Shown here one piece after another: positions 55,101 to 63,652 of a stretch of 64,000 bases of DNA. The notes beneath the pieces were generated by a model that did not search any database, was not told the DNA's origin, and saw nothing but the letters and a program-made list of their open reading frames with translations. The stretch comes from Deltaproteobacteria bacterium (GTDB lineage Bacteria > Myxococcota > JACRCW01): contig JACRCW010000085.1 in the NCBI GenBank assembly GCA_016218805.1, forward strand, positions 1 through 64,000, in the 5' to 3' direction. A program made the translations under genes and the position numbers. Every line of letters starts with the position of its first letter. Within the stretch, counting starts at the first letter, position 1.

Positions 55101-57395
55101 GACCCGTGGTTCAATCCGGAATACAGCCAGGCGGTGGGGGTGGTGCGCGAAGCCAACTGGATGTTCTACTCCGGCCGCACCACGTTCATTGACACCATTG
55201 TGATGCCGGTGGCCGCCTTTGTGAGCAACCGGATGCCCATCAACTGTGACTACGCGGACAATACGCCGGAAATCCGTGAGGTCAGTGCGGCGGTCATCCC
55301 GCAGACACCAGGCGGCTACTCCATCACCATCACGGCCGTGGGCGATGTGACGGGGCCCAACCCCGCCTTTACGCCGGACAATCCCGCGGAACCGCCGGTC
55401 ATCACCTACCGCCATGATTTTGGCCCCGGTGGCACGGTGAGCGTGGGCGGCACGGTGCTCCCGCCCGCCAACGTGAGCTGGGATGTCAGCGGCATGGCCA
55501 TCACGGCGCTCATTCCCAACGGCGTGTCCGGGCAGCTGGTGGTCACGCGCGGTGACAACGGGCGTTCCTCCACGGTGGGCGTGACCCTGCACGCGGACAA
55601 TCCCTCCGTTCCCGTCATTCCGGTTGTTCCGCCGCCGGGTGGCTGCCAGGGGCTCGCCTGCAGCGTCATCCAACCGGCCATTGATGCGGCACCCAACGGC
55701 GCCATTCTGCTGCTGGGGCCCGGCCGTTACCAGGAGAACGTCAACCTCTGGAAGCCTCTCACGCTGCAGGGCCTGGGTCCCGCCATCACCGTCATTGACG
55801 GGCTGGCGGCGTGGGAGAACCAGGAACTCAAAGCCGCGCAATTCGCGCAGGCGGTGGGAATGGCGGCGTCGGGGACCATCGGACTGGTGCCCAACCAGGC
55901 GTCGGACTTCACCATGCAGCAGGGCTCCGGAATCCTGGTGGCCGGCTGTGACCCCGCGGCCTGCCCGGACGGCAATGATTTCTCGCTGTTCTCCGCGCGG
56001 ATTGACGGCGTGATGGTCACTGGCGTGCCGGACTCCGGCGGCATCCTGGTCAATGGCTACGCGCCCAACCTGGCCATCACCAACAATGACATCTTTCTCA
56101 ACCAGGGGAGCATTGGCGGTGGCATCCGCGTGGGCGAGCCCGCGCTGGTGGGCCCAGCCAACCCGACGGGCAGCAGCTTCAACCCCAACCTGCTCATTGA
56201 CCACAACCGCATCAGCATGAACGGCTCCGTGTTCAGCGGCGGCGGCGGCGTGGCCATCTACGGCGGCGCGGACAATTACGTTGTTTCCAACAACATGATC
56301 TGCGGCAACTTCTCCGCGCAGTACGGCGGCGGCATCAGCCACTTTGGCCTGAGCCACAACGGCGTCATCTCCGGCAATGTGCTCGTTTCCAACGAGTCCT
56401 TTGACGAGGGCGGCGCCATCCACCTGGGCGGCGATCTTGCGCCCGGTGCGTCTGCCATCTCACTGGGGGCGGGTTCCGTGCTGGTGAGCCGCAACCTCAT
56501 CCAGGGCAACAAGGCCGGGGATGATGGCGGCGGCATCCGCACGCGCATGTTCAACGGGCTGGACGTGGCCATGAATCCCGGCAATCCCGGCGCGTGGTTC
56601 GGACTGGATGTCATGGACAACATGGTGGTGAACAACTCCAGCGCGGACCTGGGTGGCGGCATGGCGTTGGATGACACCGTGAAGGTCACGGCCATCGGGA
56701 ACACGTTTGTGCACAATGACAGCACCGCCACCAGCTCGGACTCGTTTGGCGGCCCGTGCACGGAGGACACGCCCATGGGCCAGGTCTGTCCTCCCGGCGA
56801 AATTGCCGGCGGCCTGGTCACCTCCATTCCCGCGGTGGGCGGCATCTCCACTGCGGCGCACAGCGCACCCCTGGCGGCGGCGCTGGCCGCGCCGGGCGGT
56901 CACTGCGCCACGGTCTCAGACGCCCTGTGCGCGCCGTATTCCAACCCGCTGCTGGTGAATGACATCATCTGGCAGAACCGCTCCTTCTATTGGGACGCGG
57001 CCGCCAACAACAACCTGGGCGCGCTGTTGCCGTCGCCGGGCCGCACGTTCTGGGACCTGGCGGTGTACGGCACGGCCACGCCGCAGCAGATGAATCCCAT
57101 CTATTCGCTGCTCACGGACGGCGTCGGTGCGGCGCCGGATTCCACCAACGTGATCGGCCAGGACCCGCAGCTGACCAGCCCGTACCTGAACGTTTACGTT
57201 GCCACCTCCAAGGGCTCCACGCTGGGGAACTTTGTGGTGGCCACCTTTGGTCCCAATGGCGTGGTGGGTGACCATCACCTGCTGGCGGGATCACCGGCCA
57301 TTGGTGCGGGCAGCGGCATTCCGCCCGCCACCATGACGGACTTTGACGGACAGGACCGGGTGGCTCCAGTGGACATTGGAGCGGACCAGCACTGA
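52125..57395 (+). CDS. Giant secreted protein with SdrD-like B domains and a beta-helix
   Basis: The 1756-residue protein has a signal peptide (about residues 12-32). It then carries several Ig-like/SdrD B-type modules, for example GRYIGSVFMDNNRNGFRDPSDPGIPSVPVNLHF near residue 505 and GRIWGTVWNDLLLEFDPRSP near 900, each with Asp-rich calcium-type loops. An IPT/TIG-like segment follows (about 1050-1160) and then a right-handed beta-helix (about 1170-1560) with repeated GG(I/V)..(N)..(I/V)..N turns. The end reads GSPAIGAGSG, common in surface pectate-lyase-like proteins. It has no LPxTG or membrane anchor. It lies 58 bp before the copper oxidase genes and is likely a surface or matrix partner. 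Confidence 0.9.
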   Translation: MRYDLNKPGCGRAASTAAFLVAVLAGSNAAAEIKVTVMDETGALVTNGFRWLLEEDNSYGARPGVLSPSAPLGAEPGDPSFTLGVNIHRSHAPTVCAGDTAPANGVVTFPPTPAVLAGPGAAVATIDTDNCPGYDPARKYMVSVLPWHTSPTGTPTTAQTGYTQSGRNVAAGQTAVTIVVHTFAVPTAQITVIVFADTQPINSAYDQPAELGLPGFDLILSDPIDKVMQDAFANPVGTTYQFRYTTPDGRPADATGAAVPQGGPIQFVLDEEGAPVVAWLGDGSLRTCPGTTKPVGSYTGYERANCIDPYTLQPLAAGQAVIRYLVGGKYTIEAQPPPSDPDWILTSTLEGTRGVDTWPRASEPRYMITMGNLNWLTWFGFVKPVNNLASVPNPSNAALSSISGQLVYAHDMHPPLSPGLTPGLPVPYGYVGINNLNGNDEQVYTAATDPATGAFSVDGVVPGTYQLVFWDKQLNAIIDFRTLVVAPGQNIALGPVSVYGWFGRYIGSVFMDNNRNGFRDPSDPGIPSVPVNLHFTDGSVYGNGFTDADGNFSFPQVFPFWRFLVADVDFNRFRPTGLTAWVDNGGPLPLNALGAQGINPQHQPDGRSFRTQRGKVVTQAMMAMQDMTNRIDWGKTRWNPGENGGIHGIINYALTRTEEDPSTSALDPWEPGIPRVTVVLHRAVRDCARAGASVENDCWVTDDVPPFPLLTTSDSWDDQTPTGCVGADGDASQGPVLWALPEIVNGFAIPRCAETFRMWNQVRPGVMDGSYWFQTLPDGSSLPVGNYIVQVVPPPGYEVIQWGDRDIDIGDPKIPFQTQTPPCVGAAYDIPPYLRMFPDQINETDLPGAWDANGNWTYPRAAACDMKLIGLNPGANPQVDFNLFTWVPKAGRIWGTVWNDLLLEFDPRSPNASGNFGVPWIPVAVKDWSGTEVARFYTDQWGHFDGLVPTNYDIVPPMPLGLALAMYTIAPNDPGPIRDPDPTSPTYGKLITDPWFNPEYSQAVGVVREANWMFYSGRTTFIDTIVMPVAAFVSNRMPINCDYADNTPEIREVSAAVIPQTPGGYSITITAVGDVTGPNPAFTPDNPAEPPVITYRHDFGPGGTVSVGGTVLPPANVSWDVSGMAITALIPNGVSGQLVVTRGDNGRSSTVGVTLHADNPSVPVIPVVPPPGGCQGLACSVIQPAIDAAPNGAILLLGPGRYQENVNLWKPLTLQGLGPAITVIDGLAAWENQELKAAQFAQAVGMAASGTIGLVPNQASDFTMQQGSGILVAGCDPAACPDGNDFSLFSARIDGVMVTGVPDSGGILVNGYAPNLAITNNDIFLNQGSIGGGIRVGEPALVGPANPTGSSFNPNLLIDHNRISMNGSVFSGGGGVAIYGGADNYVVSNNMICGNFSAQYGGGISHFGLSHNGVISGNVLVSNESFDEGGAIHLGGDLAPGASAISLGAGSVLVSRNLIQGNKAGDDGGGIRTRMFNGLDVAMNPGNPGAWFGLDVMDNMVVNNSSADLGGGMALDDTVKVTAIGNTFVHNDSTATSSDSFGGPCTEDTPMGQVCPPGEIAGGLVTSIPAVGGISTAAHSAPLAAALAAPGGHCATVSDALCAPYSNPLLVNDIIWQNRSFYWDAAANNNLGALLPSPGRTFWDLAVYGTATPQQMNPIYSLLTDGVGAAPDSTNVIGQDPQLTSPYLNVYVATSKGSTLGNFVVATFGPNGVVGDHHLLAGSPAIGAGSGIPPATMTDFDGQDRVAPVDIGADQH

Positions 57396-57453
57396 GGAGC
57401 GCCGTGACGCCCGCCGGCTGCGGCCGGCGTGGCGCACGGTGCAAGGAGCGAAC

Positions 57454-58914
57454 ATGCAGACCTCCATTCGATGGACCATGCGGTTGGCACCGGTGGTGGC
57501 GGCGTTGCTGACGCCTCCGGTGGCGCGTGCAGCCGTCTTCATCCAGTGCCCCGCGCCGCTGCTCACCCAAAACGCCACGGGCGGATCATGTGGCGCGGGG
57601 CCCTGCTACCTGGACCCCAAGAACCCCGCTGCATCCTCTGACCCGGGATGCGTGGACCCTGAGGTGGTGGACCCGGTCACGGGAAAGCCCACCTTCTTTG
57701 ACACGTGCAAGGTCCGCCTGGACCCGGTGACGGGGCAGCCCTCCGGCGAAACCACGGACCCCACCATTGTGTGCCGCTCCATCACCTGCGGCGACGGACA
57801 CGTGAACATGGCGGACGGTTCCGACATGTACGTGTTTGGATTCCGGGACGTGACCAATGCGCCGGAATCACTGCTGGCGGGCGCGGGCTTCTTCCTGGGG
57901 GAGGATGGCTCGCTCACCGGCGGGGCGGAATTTGCCGCGCCCACGTTGGTGGCCCGTGTGGGGCAGCGCCTGTACCTGACGCTGACCAACGTGGGGTTCC
58001 GTGAGCGGCCGGACCTGGGTGACCCGCACACGGTGCATTTCCATGGCTTCCCCAACGCGGCGCCCGTGTTTGACGGCGAGCCCATGTCGTCCTTTGGACT
58101 CAACATGGGCGCCAGCCTCACGTACTTCTACGACAACCAGTACGCGGGCACGTACATGTGGCACTGCCACGTGGAAGCGGCGGAGCACATGCAGATGGGA
58201 ATGCTGGGAAACCTCTACATCCTCCCCGCGCAGGACGGCCAGGCGGTGACCCACGGAGGACAGACGTACACGCGCTTTGCGTACGATGACTGCCCCACGC
58301 TGGGGACGCTCCCGCTGGGCACCCCGGACCCCATGTGCGGGACCACCGGATACGACGTCATGTACTTCCTGCAGCAGGCGTCCTTTGACCCGGTATTCCA
58401 CTACAACGACCAGACCTACCAGAAGCTGGACTTTGCCAACATGCGGGACACCTACGCCATGCTCAACGGCCGCGGGTACCCGGACACGGTCAACCCCGGC
58501 GTGATGGTCAATTCCGCGGGTGCGCCCTCCCAGCCATTGCCGGCCATTCCGTTCACGGTGGACGCCCAGGGCGTGCGCGCGCCACTGGCCATTGCCCAGG
58601 GACAGCGGTTGCTGCTGCACCTGTCCAGCCTGGCCACGGAGTCCTTCTTCACGGTGACGGTGCTGGGCATCCCCATGCGCATTGTTGGTCAAGGGGCGCA
58701 ATTGCTCCGCGGCCCCACGGGGATCAACACGTCCTATGTCACCGGCTCGGTCACGCTGTCTGGCGGCGAAGCGGTGGACGTCATCCTGGACACCACGGGC
58801 GTTCCGCCGGGCACGTATTTCCTTTACACGACCAATCTCAACCACCTGAGCAACGACGCGGAGGATTTCGGTGGAATGATGACCGAAATCGTCGTGGCGA
58901 GCGCAGCACAGTGA
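57454..58914 (+). CDS. Multicopper-oxidase-like subunit A (has HxHG and the type-1 site)
   Basis: The 486-residue exported protein (signal residues 1-28, AAGGAG upstream of ATG 57454) is made of cupredoxin domains. The first copper domain gives HTVHFHGF (His195, His197) and MWHCHVEAAEHMQMGM (His237, Cys238, His239, His245, Met250), i.e. the HxHG motif and a complete type-1 copper strand. The usual second pair of motifs (HxxHxH and a second HxH) is absent from this chain; the C-terminal half has no histidine clusters. The next gene supplies them. A cysteine-rich N-terminus precedes the domain. Secretion to the periplasm or beyond is expected. Confidence 0.88.
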   Translation: MQTSIRWTMRLAPVVAALLTPPVARAAVFIQCPAPLLTQNATGGSCGAGPCYLDPKNPAASSDPGCVDPEVVDPVTGKPTFFDTCKVRLDPVTGQPSGETTDPTIVCRSITCGDGHVNMADGSDMYVFGFRDVTNAPESLLAGAGFFLGEDGSLTGGAEFAAPTLVARVGQRLYLTLTNVGFRERPDLGDPHTVHFHGFPNAAPVFDGEPMSSFGLNMGASLTYFYDNQYAGTYMWHCHVEAAEHMQMGMLGNLYILPAQDGQAVTHGGQTYTRFAYDDCPTLGTLPLGTPDPMCGTTGYDVMYFLQQASFDPVFHYNDQTYQKLDFANMRDTYAMLNGRGYPDTVNPGVMVNSAGAPSQPLPAIPFTVDAQGVRAPLAIAQGQRLLLHLSSLATESFFTVTVLGIPMRIVGQGAQLLRGPTGINTSYVTGSVTLSGGEAVDVILDTTGVPPGTYFLYTTNLNHLSNDAEDFGGMMTEIVVASAAQ

Positions 58915-58926
58915 GGGGAGGGCGTC

Positions 58927-60285
58927 ATGATTCAGACCACGCAGCAGGGACGCCGGTTGTTCATCCTACTTTTGGGGGCATTGCTGGTGCTGCCCGCGGC
59001 GCCGGGGAGGGCCACGGTGCTGGGCGCCACCGGCCGCACGTTCACGCTGACCGCGCGGGCGGACACCATCAGCACGGGTGACGGCGACAGCATGTGGATG
59101 TGGGGCCTGGGGCTGGGCGGCGGGCGCATGCAGTACCCGGGTCCCACGTTGATTGTCACGGAGGGTGATTCCATCACGGTCATCCTGCGCAACCAGTTGC
59201 CGGTTCCGGTGTCACTGGTATTTCCCGGTCATTCGGTGACTGCCAGCGGGGGGACCCAGGGCATGCTCACACGCGAGGTCCCGGCGGCCCGCCCGGGCGT
59301 CCCGGGCCAGGCGGTGGTGTACCGGTTCACGGCCACGCATCCGGGAACGTTCAGCTACCACAGCGGCACGCTCCCGGACCTGGAGGTGGAGATGGGCCTG
59401 GTGGGGGCGCTGATTGTGCGGCCACGCGGTTCTCCCAACCAGGCATACAATGACCCCGCCTCCGCGTTTGACCGTGAATTCCTCTACTTGGTGACGGAAG
59501 CCGACCCGGTGCTGCACCAGCAGCTGGCGTTCAGCTGCTTGTCCGCCGCGGGTTGTGACCTGGCTTCCGTGGACCTCACGCGCCGCCATCCCACGGACTG
59601 GTTTGTGAACGGGCGGACGTTCCCCGACACGATGATGGACCCATTTGTGGCCTATCTCCCCACGCAGCCGTACAACTGCGCGCCCATGTTCCACCCCGGC
59701 GACCGCGTGTTGATACGCTGGGTGGCGGGTGGCGCGGATTTGCACCCATTCCACACGCACGGGCAGAACCACCTGGTCATTGCGCGGGATGGGCGCCTGT
59801 TGCGGACCCCCGGCAGCGCGGCGCCGGACCTGGCCGTGTCCGACTACACAACGACCAACGTGCCGGGCGAGACGGTGGACGCGTTGTGGGGACCGTGGAC
59901 GGGCGAGCGGCTGGGCTGGGACGTCTACGGCACCCAGGACATCAACCCGCACACCTGCAACGCGGCGCCCGGGAGCAACTTTGACCCCGTCAGCCGCGAG
60001 TACTGTCCGGACCATGACAAACCGCTGCCGGTGACGCTGCCCAGCCAGAGCGACGTGACCTACGGCGTGGTGGGCGTGGGGATGTGGGGCGGCACGCCGT
60101 ACCTGGGGGTCTCCGGGGACGTACCGCCCATCAATCCTGCATCCAGCACGCAGATGAACGTCGTGGGGGGGATCTCGTTCATGTGGCACTCGCACGCTGA
60201 ACGCGAGCTGACCACCAACAACATCTTCATCGGCGGCATGGCGACCATGGCGCTGATCGTGCCGGTGGGAACCGCCATCCCGTGA
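58927..60285 (+). CDS. Multicopper-oxidase-like subunit B (has HxxHxH and HSH)
   Basis: The 452-residue exported protein has a signal peptide (about 1-30) and cupredoxin domains. The first domain is degenerate: FPGHSV replaces HxHG, and SYHSGTLPDLEVEMGL keeps His but not the type-1 Cys. The C-terminal domain has LHPFHTHGQNH (His273, His276, His278) and FMWHSHAERELTTNNIFIGGM (His421, His423). These are exactly the two motifs lacking in the protein encoded 12 bp upstream. The two together would make the full trinuclear set, as in a dimeric oxidase with the active site at the interface. This is inference from motifs. Confidence 0.87.
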   Translation: MIQTTQQGRRLFILLLGALLVLPAAPGRATVLGATGRTFTLTARADTISTGDGDSMWMWGLGLGGGRMQYPGPTLIVTEGDSITVILRNQLPVPVSLVFPGHSVTASGGTQGMLTREVPAARPGVPGQAVVYRFTATHPGTFSYHSGTLPDLEVEMGLVGALIVRPRGSPNQAYNDPASAFDREFLYLVTEADPVLHQQLAFSCLSAAGCDLASVDLTRRHPTDWFVNGRTFPDTMMDPFVAYLPTQPYNCAPMFHPGDRVLIRWVAGGADLHPFHTHGQNHLVIARDGRLLRTPGSAAPDLAVSDYTTTNVPGETVDALWGPWTGERLGWDVYGTQDINPHTCNAAPGSNFDPVSREYCPDHDKPLPVTLPSQSDVTYGVVGVGMWGGTPYLGVSGDVPPINPASSTQMNVVGGISFMWHSHAERELTTNNIFIGGMATMALIVPVGTAIP

Positions 60286-60297
60286 AGGGGGGAAGCC

Positions 60298-61833
60298 ATG
60301 TCACTCAATCACCGATTGTCGCGCTTTCATTCACGCACTTGGGTTGGTTGCCTCACCTGCCTGGGCCTGGTGGCCTGCGGCAACCCGGAGTCCCGGGCGC
60401 CTGCTGCGGCGGGCACCCCGGAACGCGGGCCGGCGGCGGCGGCGGCTCCATCGCTGGACGCACCGGTGCTGCCCACCGTGGAGGTCTACCTGCGCGCCGA
60501 GGCGTTCGACCTCCCGGCCATGGCGTTCAACAATCCCGCGCCCATCCGCATGTGGGGTTTTGCGGAATGCAAGGAGGCGTTCACGTCCTGCGGGCAGCCC
60601 ACGGTGCCGGGCCCCGCGCTGGGCGTGGAGGAGGGCGGCACCCTGACCATCCACGTCATCAACGGCCTTGCCGGGCCGTACGTGGAGCCGGTCTCCGTGG
60701 TCATCCCCGGCCAGGCGGCCACCATGAATCCAGTCTGGTTTGATCCCGTTACCGGGTCGGTGACGGCCACGGGCGCCCGTCCGGCGGGGGACTACACGTC
60801 GCGGGTCCGCTCGTTCACGGCGGAGACGCCGCCGGATGGCGCCACGGTGACGTCCTACTCGTGGACCGGATTGCGGGCCGGCACCTACCTCTACCAGTCC
60901 GGGAGCCACCCCGCCGTGCAGATGCAGATGGGCCTGTTCGGCGCGTTGCTGGTGTATCCGGTCAACAGCGCGCTGGCGTACCCGGATCCATCCACGGCTT
61001 TTGATGCTGAGGTTACGCTGCTCTTCAGCGAAATCGACCCCGTCCTCCACGACGCCATTGCCGCCGGGCTGTACGGTTCGCAGCCTCCCTCGCCACCGCC
61101 CGCTGGGTGGCTCACCAGCACCATTGAGTACCGCCCGCAGTACTTCTTCATCAACGGGCAGTCCTTCCGTCCGGCCATGCCCGTGCTGCCTGCGGGCGTG
61201 CGTGGCGGGCGCCTGTTGATCCGCTTCTTGAATGCGGGCCTTTCCAACCGGGTGCCTGCGGTGCAGGGTCCGTACATGTCCGTGATTGCGGAGGATGGGC
61301 ACCCGTACATGGTGACGTCCTCCACCGGCTCGGTGTTGCCGGCGCCGCGCGAGCAGTACTCCGTGCTGCTCCCCGCGGGAAAGACCGTGGACGCCATCCT
61401 GGTGCCGGCGGCCGCGGGCGATATCCCCGTTTACGACCGGCGCTTTGGTCTCTCCAACGCGGGGACGTCTCCGGGCGGGATGCTGGTTTACCTGGCGGTT
61501 GCCGGTACGGCTCCCTCCCAGCAGCCGCTGCGCCTGTCCACCACGCGCCTGGTCTTCAACACGGCCGGACTGCGGGCGGTGACGGTGCGGAATACCGGCA
61601 TTTCCGCGCGCGTGATCACGGGGGCGGAAATTGTGGGCGGGGGGGCCAACCCGGCACCGGATGCGTTCTCCGTGTCCAACACGGCTCCGGTCACCCTGGC
61701 AGGGGGTTCATCCGCCACCTTCCTGGTGTCCTTCAACCCCACCACCACCAACCCCACGGCGCTGCTGAACTTCAGCACCAATGACCCCCTCACCCCATTG
61801 CTGACGGTCCGGTTGGTCGGCATCCGCCGTTGA
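60298..61833 (+). CDS. Degenerate multicopper-oxidase-like lipoprotein
   Basis: The 511-residue lipoprotein (lipobox LVAC) has the same cupredoxin layout as its two neighbours: VPGPALGVEEGGTLTIHVIN, a TYLYQSGSHPAVQMQMGLFGALLV strand at the type-1 position, and PQYFFINGQSF later. But the Cys-His copper ligands are gone (QSGSHPAVQMQMG, and VIPGQA for HxHG). The C-terminus (about 410-511) looks like an Ig-like ASH/DUF1573-type domain. It may anchor or assemble the other two at the membrane. It starts 12 bp after subunit B and has no obvious copper chemistry of its own. Confidence 0.82.
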   Translation: MSLNHRLSRFHSRTWVGCLTCLGLVACGNPESRAPAAAGTPERGPAAAAAPSLDAPVLPTVEVYLRAEAFDLPAMAFNNPAPIRMWGFAECKEAFTSCGQPTVPGPALGVEEGGTLTIHVINGLAGPYVEPVSVVIPGQAATMNPVWFDPVTGSVTATGARPAGDYTSRVRSFTAETPPDGATVTSYSWTGLRAGTYLYQSGSHPAVQMQMGLFGALLVYPVNSALAYPDPSTAFDAEVTLLFSEIDPVLHDAIAAGLYGSQPPSPPPAGWLTSTIEYRPQYFFINGQSFRPAMPVLPAGVRGGRLLIRFLNAGLSNRVPAVQGPYMSVIAEDGHPYMVTSSTGSVLPAPREQYSVLLPAGKTVDAILVPAAAGDIPVYDRRFGLSNAGTSPGGMLVYLAVAGTAPSQQPLRLSTTRLVFNTAGLRAVTVRNTGISARVITGAEIVGGGANPAPDAFSVSNTAPVTLAGGSSATFLVSFNPTTTNPTALLNFSTNDPLTPLLTVRLVGIRR

Positions 61834-61852
61834 CGGCGCCGGGAGGTGCACC

Positions 61853-62314
61853 ATGAGCGCGGGACGCAACAGCAGCGTGTGGTGGGTGGCCTGGTGCGCG
61901 GCCGGCGTGCTGCTCGGCCAGCAGGTTGCAGCGGCGGAACGTGCGGTCCGGGCCCCGGAGGCCCGAGCCACTCGCGCCGTCAGCGAAACCTGGGGAATTG
62001 AACCGGTGGCGGTCCGCACCTCCGGCGGAGGGCGCATGGTGGATTTTCGCTACCGCGTGGTGGACGCGCAGAAAGCCCGTCAGTTGTTTGACCGCAAGCT
62101 GAAACCGGTCCTGCGGGACCACCGGAGCCGCGCGCAGCTGGCCATGCCGGAGGACACCAAGCTTGGCGGCCTGCGTTCCAGCCCGCGCGCACAGCCGGAG
62201 AACGGCAAGGTCTATTACGTGCTGTTCGCCAACCCCAACAAGACCATTGCCCGGGGCGCCAAGGTTGACGTCGTCATGGGTGACTGCGTGCTGGCCAACC
62301 TGGTGGTGCAATAG
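61853..62314 (+). CDS. Small exported protein of the copper cluster
   Basis: ATG 61853 follows GGGAGG at six bases. The 153-residue protein has a signal peptide and a soluble domain with WGIEPVAVRTSGGGRMVDFRYRVVD, KARQLFDRKLKP and YYVLFANPNKTIARGAKVDVVMGD. I recall unnamed proteins of this form beside SCO and multicopper oxidase genes, but cannot name the family. A periplasmic accessory role in the cluster is inferred. Confidence 0.65.
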   Translation: MSAGRNSSVWWVAWCAAGVLLGQQVAAAERAVRAPEARATRAVSETWGIEPVAVRTSGGGRMVDFRYRVVDAQKARQLFDRKLKPVLRDHRSRAQLAMPEDTKLGGLRSSPRAQPENGKVYYVLFANPNKTIARGAKVDVVMGDCVLANLVVQ

Positions 62315-62324
62315 CGGGGAAATC

Positions 62325-63641
62325 ATGCACCACCTCCGCCGCGGTCCAGGTCTGGCCGCCCTCGCCCTTCTTGGCTGCGGGATGCCGGACCCCGCCCGGG
62401 AAGCCGCGGAAATGCGGGTGGTCATCCGGATGGCGGACCAGGCCGTGCCACCGGGACCGGAGCCCGGTCACGCGGCGGCCGCCCTCAGGAGCCAGGCGGA
62501 GGTCACGCAGGCTGGATTGCGGGCCTTCCTGCGTGCGCACGGCGGCCGGCGGCTGACGCCCCTGCCCATCATCAACGGTGTGTCCGCGTTCATTCCGCAC
62601 GGCCTGCTGCCCGCAGTGTCCCGGTTTCCGGGTGTTGACCGGGTGGTGGCGGACCCCGGCTGGCGGTTCCCCGCCGCCACCCCGGCGGGGACGGGATCGC
62701 CGGGATGGAATCTGCAGTCGGTGCACGCGGACGCGCTGTGGGCGCGCGGCTTCCGCGGCCAGGGCGTGGTGGCGGCCAACATGGATACCGGCGTGGACGT
62801 GCGCCACGTGGACGTGGCGGACCGCTGGCGCGGCGGTGACAACAGCTGGTTTGACCCGTTCACGGACAGCGTTGAGCCGTATGACCCCATTGGTCACGGC
62901 ACACAGACCCTGGGCATCATGCTGGGCGGCAGCGGTTTCGGGGTCGCGCCGGGCGCGCAATGGATTGCGGCAAGGATCTATGATGATTCCGGGCATTCTT
63001 CATTGACGGTGGTTCACCAGGCGTTCTTCTGGCTGCTGGACCCGGACGGCGATCCCGCGACGCCGGACGCTCCGCGGGTGGTCAACGCTTCGTGGGCCAT
63101 TGGTGATTCCGTAGGTTGCGACCTGGAGTTCATGCCGGACGTCCAGCGGCTCACCTCCGCGGGGATCCTGGTGGTGTTTCCCGCGGGCAATGCGGGGCCA
63201 CGGGAAGGCTCGGGGGGGAGCCCGGCTGACAATCCCGGCTCTTTCGCCGTCGCGGCCGTGGATCGCGACGGACGCGTGGCGTCGTTCAGCAGTCGCGGCC
63301 CGTCGGCCTGCCATGACGGCGTCTTTCCGCATGTAGCCGCTCCGGGCATGGACATTGTCACGCTGGATGTCTCGCTTCCCGGGATTCCGCAGTACGCGGT
63401 GGTTGCCGGGAGTTCATTTGCGGCGCCGCATGTGGCGGGCGCCGCCGCGCTGTTGCTGTCCGCGTTTCCCTCCCTTTCTCCCGCCCAGCTCCGCTGGGCC
63501 CTGACTGCGGGCGCGCGGGATGGGGACGCCCCCGGGCCTGACGCGCGTGTCGGGCACGGGATTCTTGACGTTGCCGCTTCCCACGTTGCGCTGCAGCGCG
63601 CTGTGGCTCGCGGCTACTTGCTGCACCCACCCACCGACTGA
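62325..63641 (+). CDS. Subtilisin-like serine protease (S8), lipoprotein
   Basis: The 438-residue protease has a lipobox (LALLGC), an inhibitor-like propeptide (about 20-110), and a complete S8 triad: Asp154 in NMDTGVD, His191 in GHGTQTLG, and Ser364 in GSSFAAPHVAG, with the oxyanion Asn in VFPAGNAGP. ATG 62325 begins 10 bases after the previous gene. Its location inside the copper cluster suggests it processes the giant secreted protein or the oxidase subunits; this is inferred. Confidence 0.93.
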   Translation: MHHLRRGPGLAALALLGCGMPDPAREAAEMRVVIRMADQAVPPGPEPGHAAAALRSQAEVTQAGLRAFLRAHGGRRLTPLPIINGVSAFIPHGLLPAVSRFPGVDRVVADPGWRFPAATPAGTGSPGWNLQSVHADALWARGFRGQGVVAANMDTGVDVRHVDVADRWRGGDNSWFDPFTDSVEPYDPIGHGTQTLGIMLGGSGFGVAPGAQWIAARIYDDSGHSSLTVVHQAFFWLLDPDGDPATPDAPRVVNASWAIGDSVGCDLEFMPDVQRLTSAGILVVFPAGNAGPREGSGGSPADNPGSFAVAAVDRDGRVASFSSRGPSACHDGVFPHVAAPGMDIVTLDVSLPGIPQYAVVAGSSFAAPHVAGAAALLLSAFPSLSPAQLRWALTAGARDGDAPGPDARVGHGILDVAASHVALQRAVARGYLLHPPTD

Positions 63642-63652
63642 CCGGAGGCACC

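Noticed and set aside
53331..56423. 1030-residue minus-strand open frame
   Set aside because: Antisense to the giant secreted protein. Its residues are low complexity (His/Arg/Val/Ala) without domains, while the plus strand has a signal peptide and clear modules.
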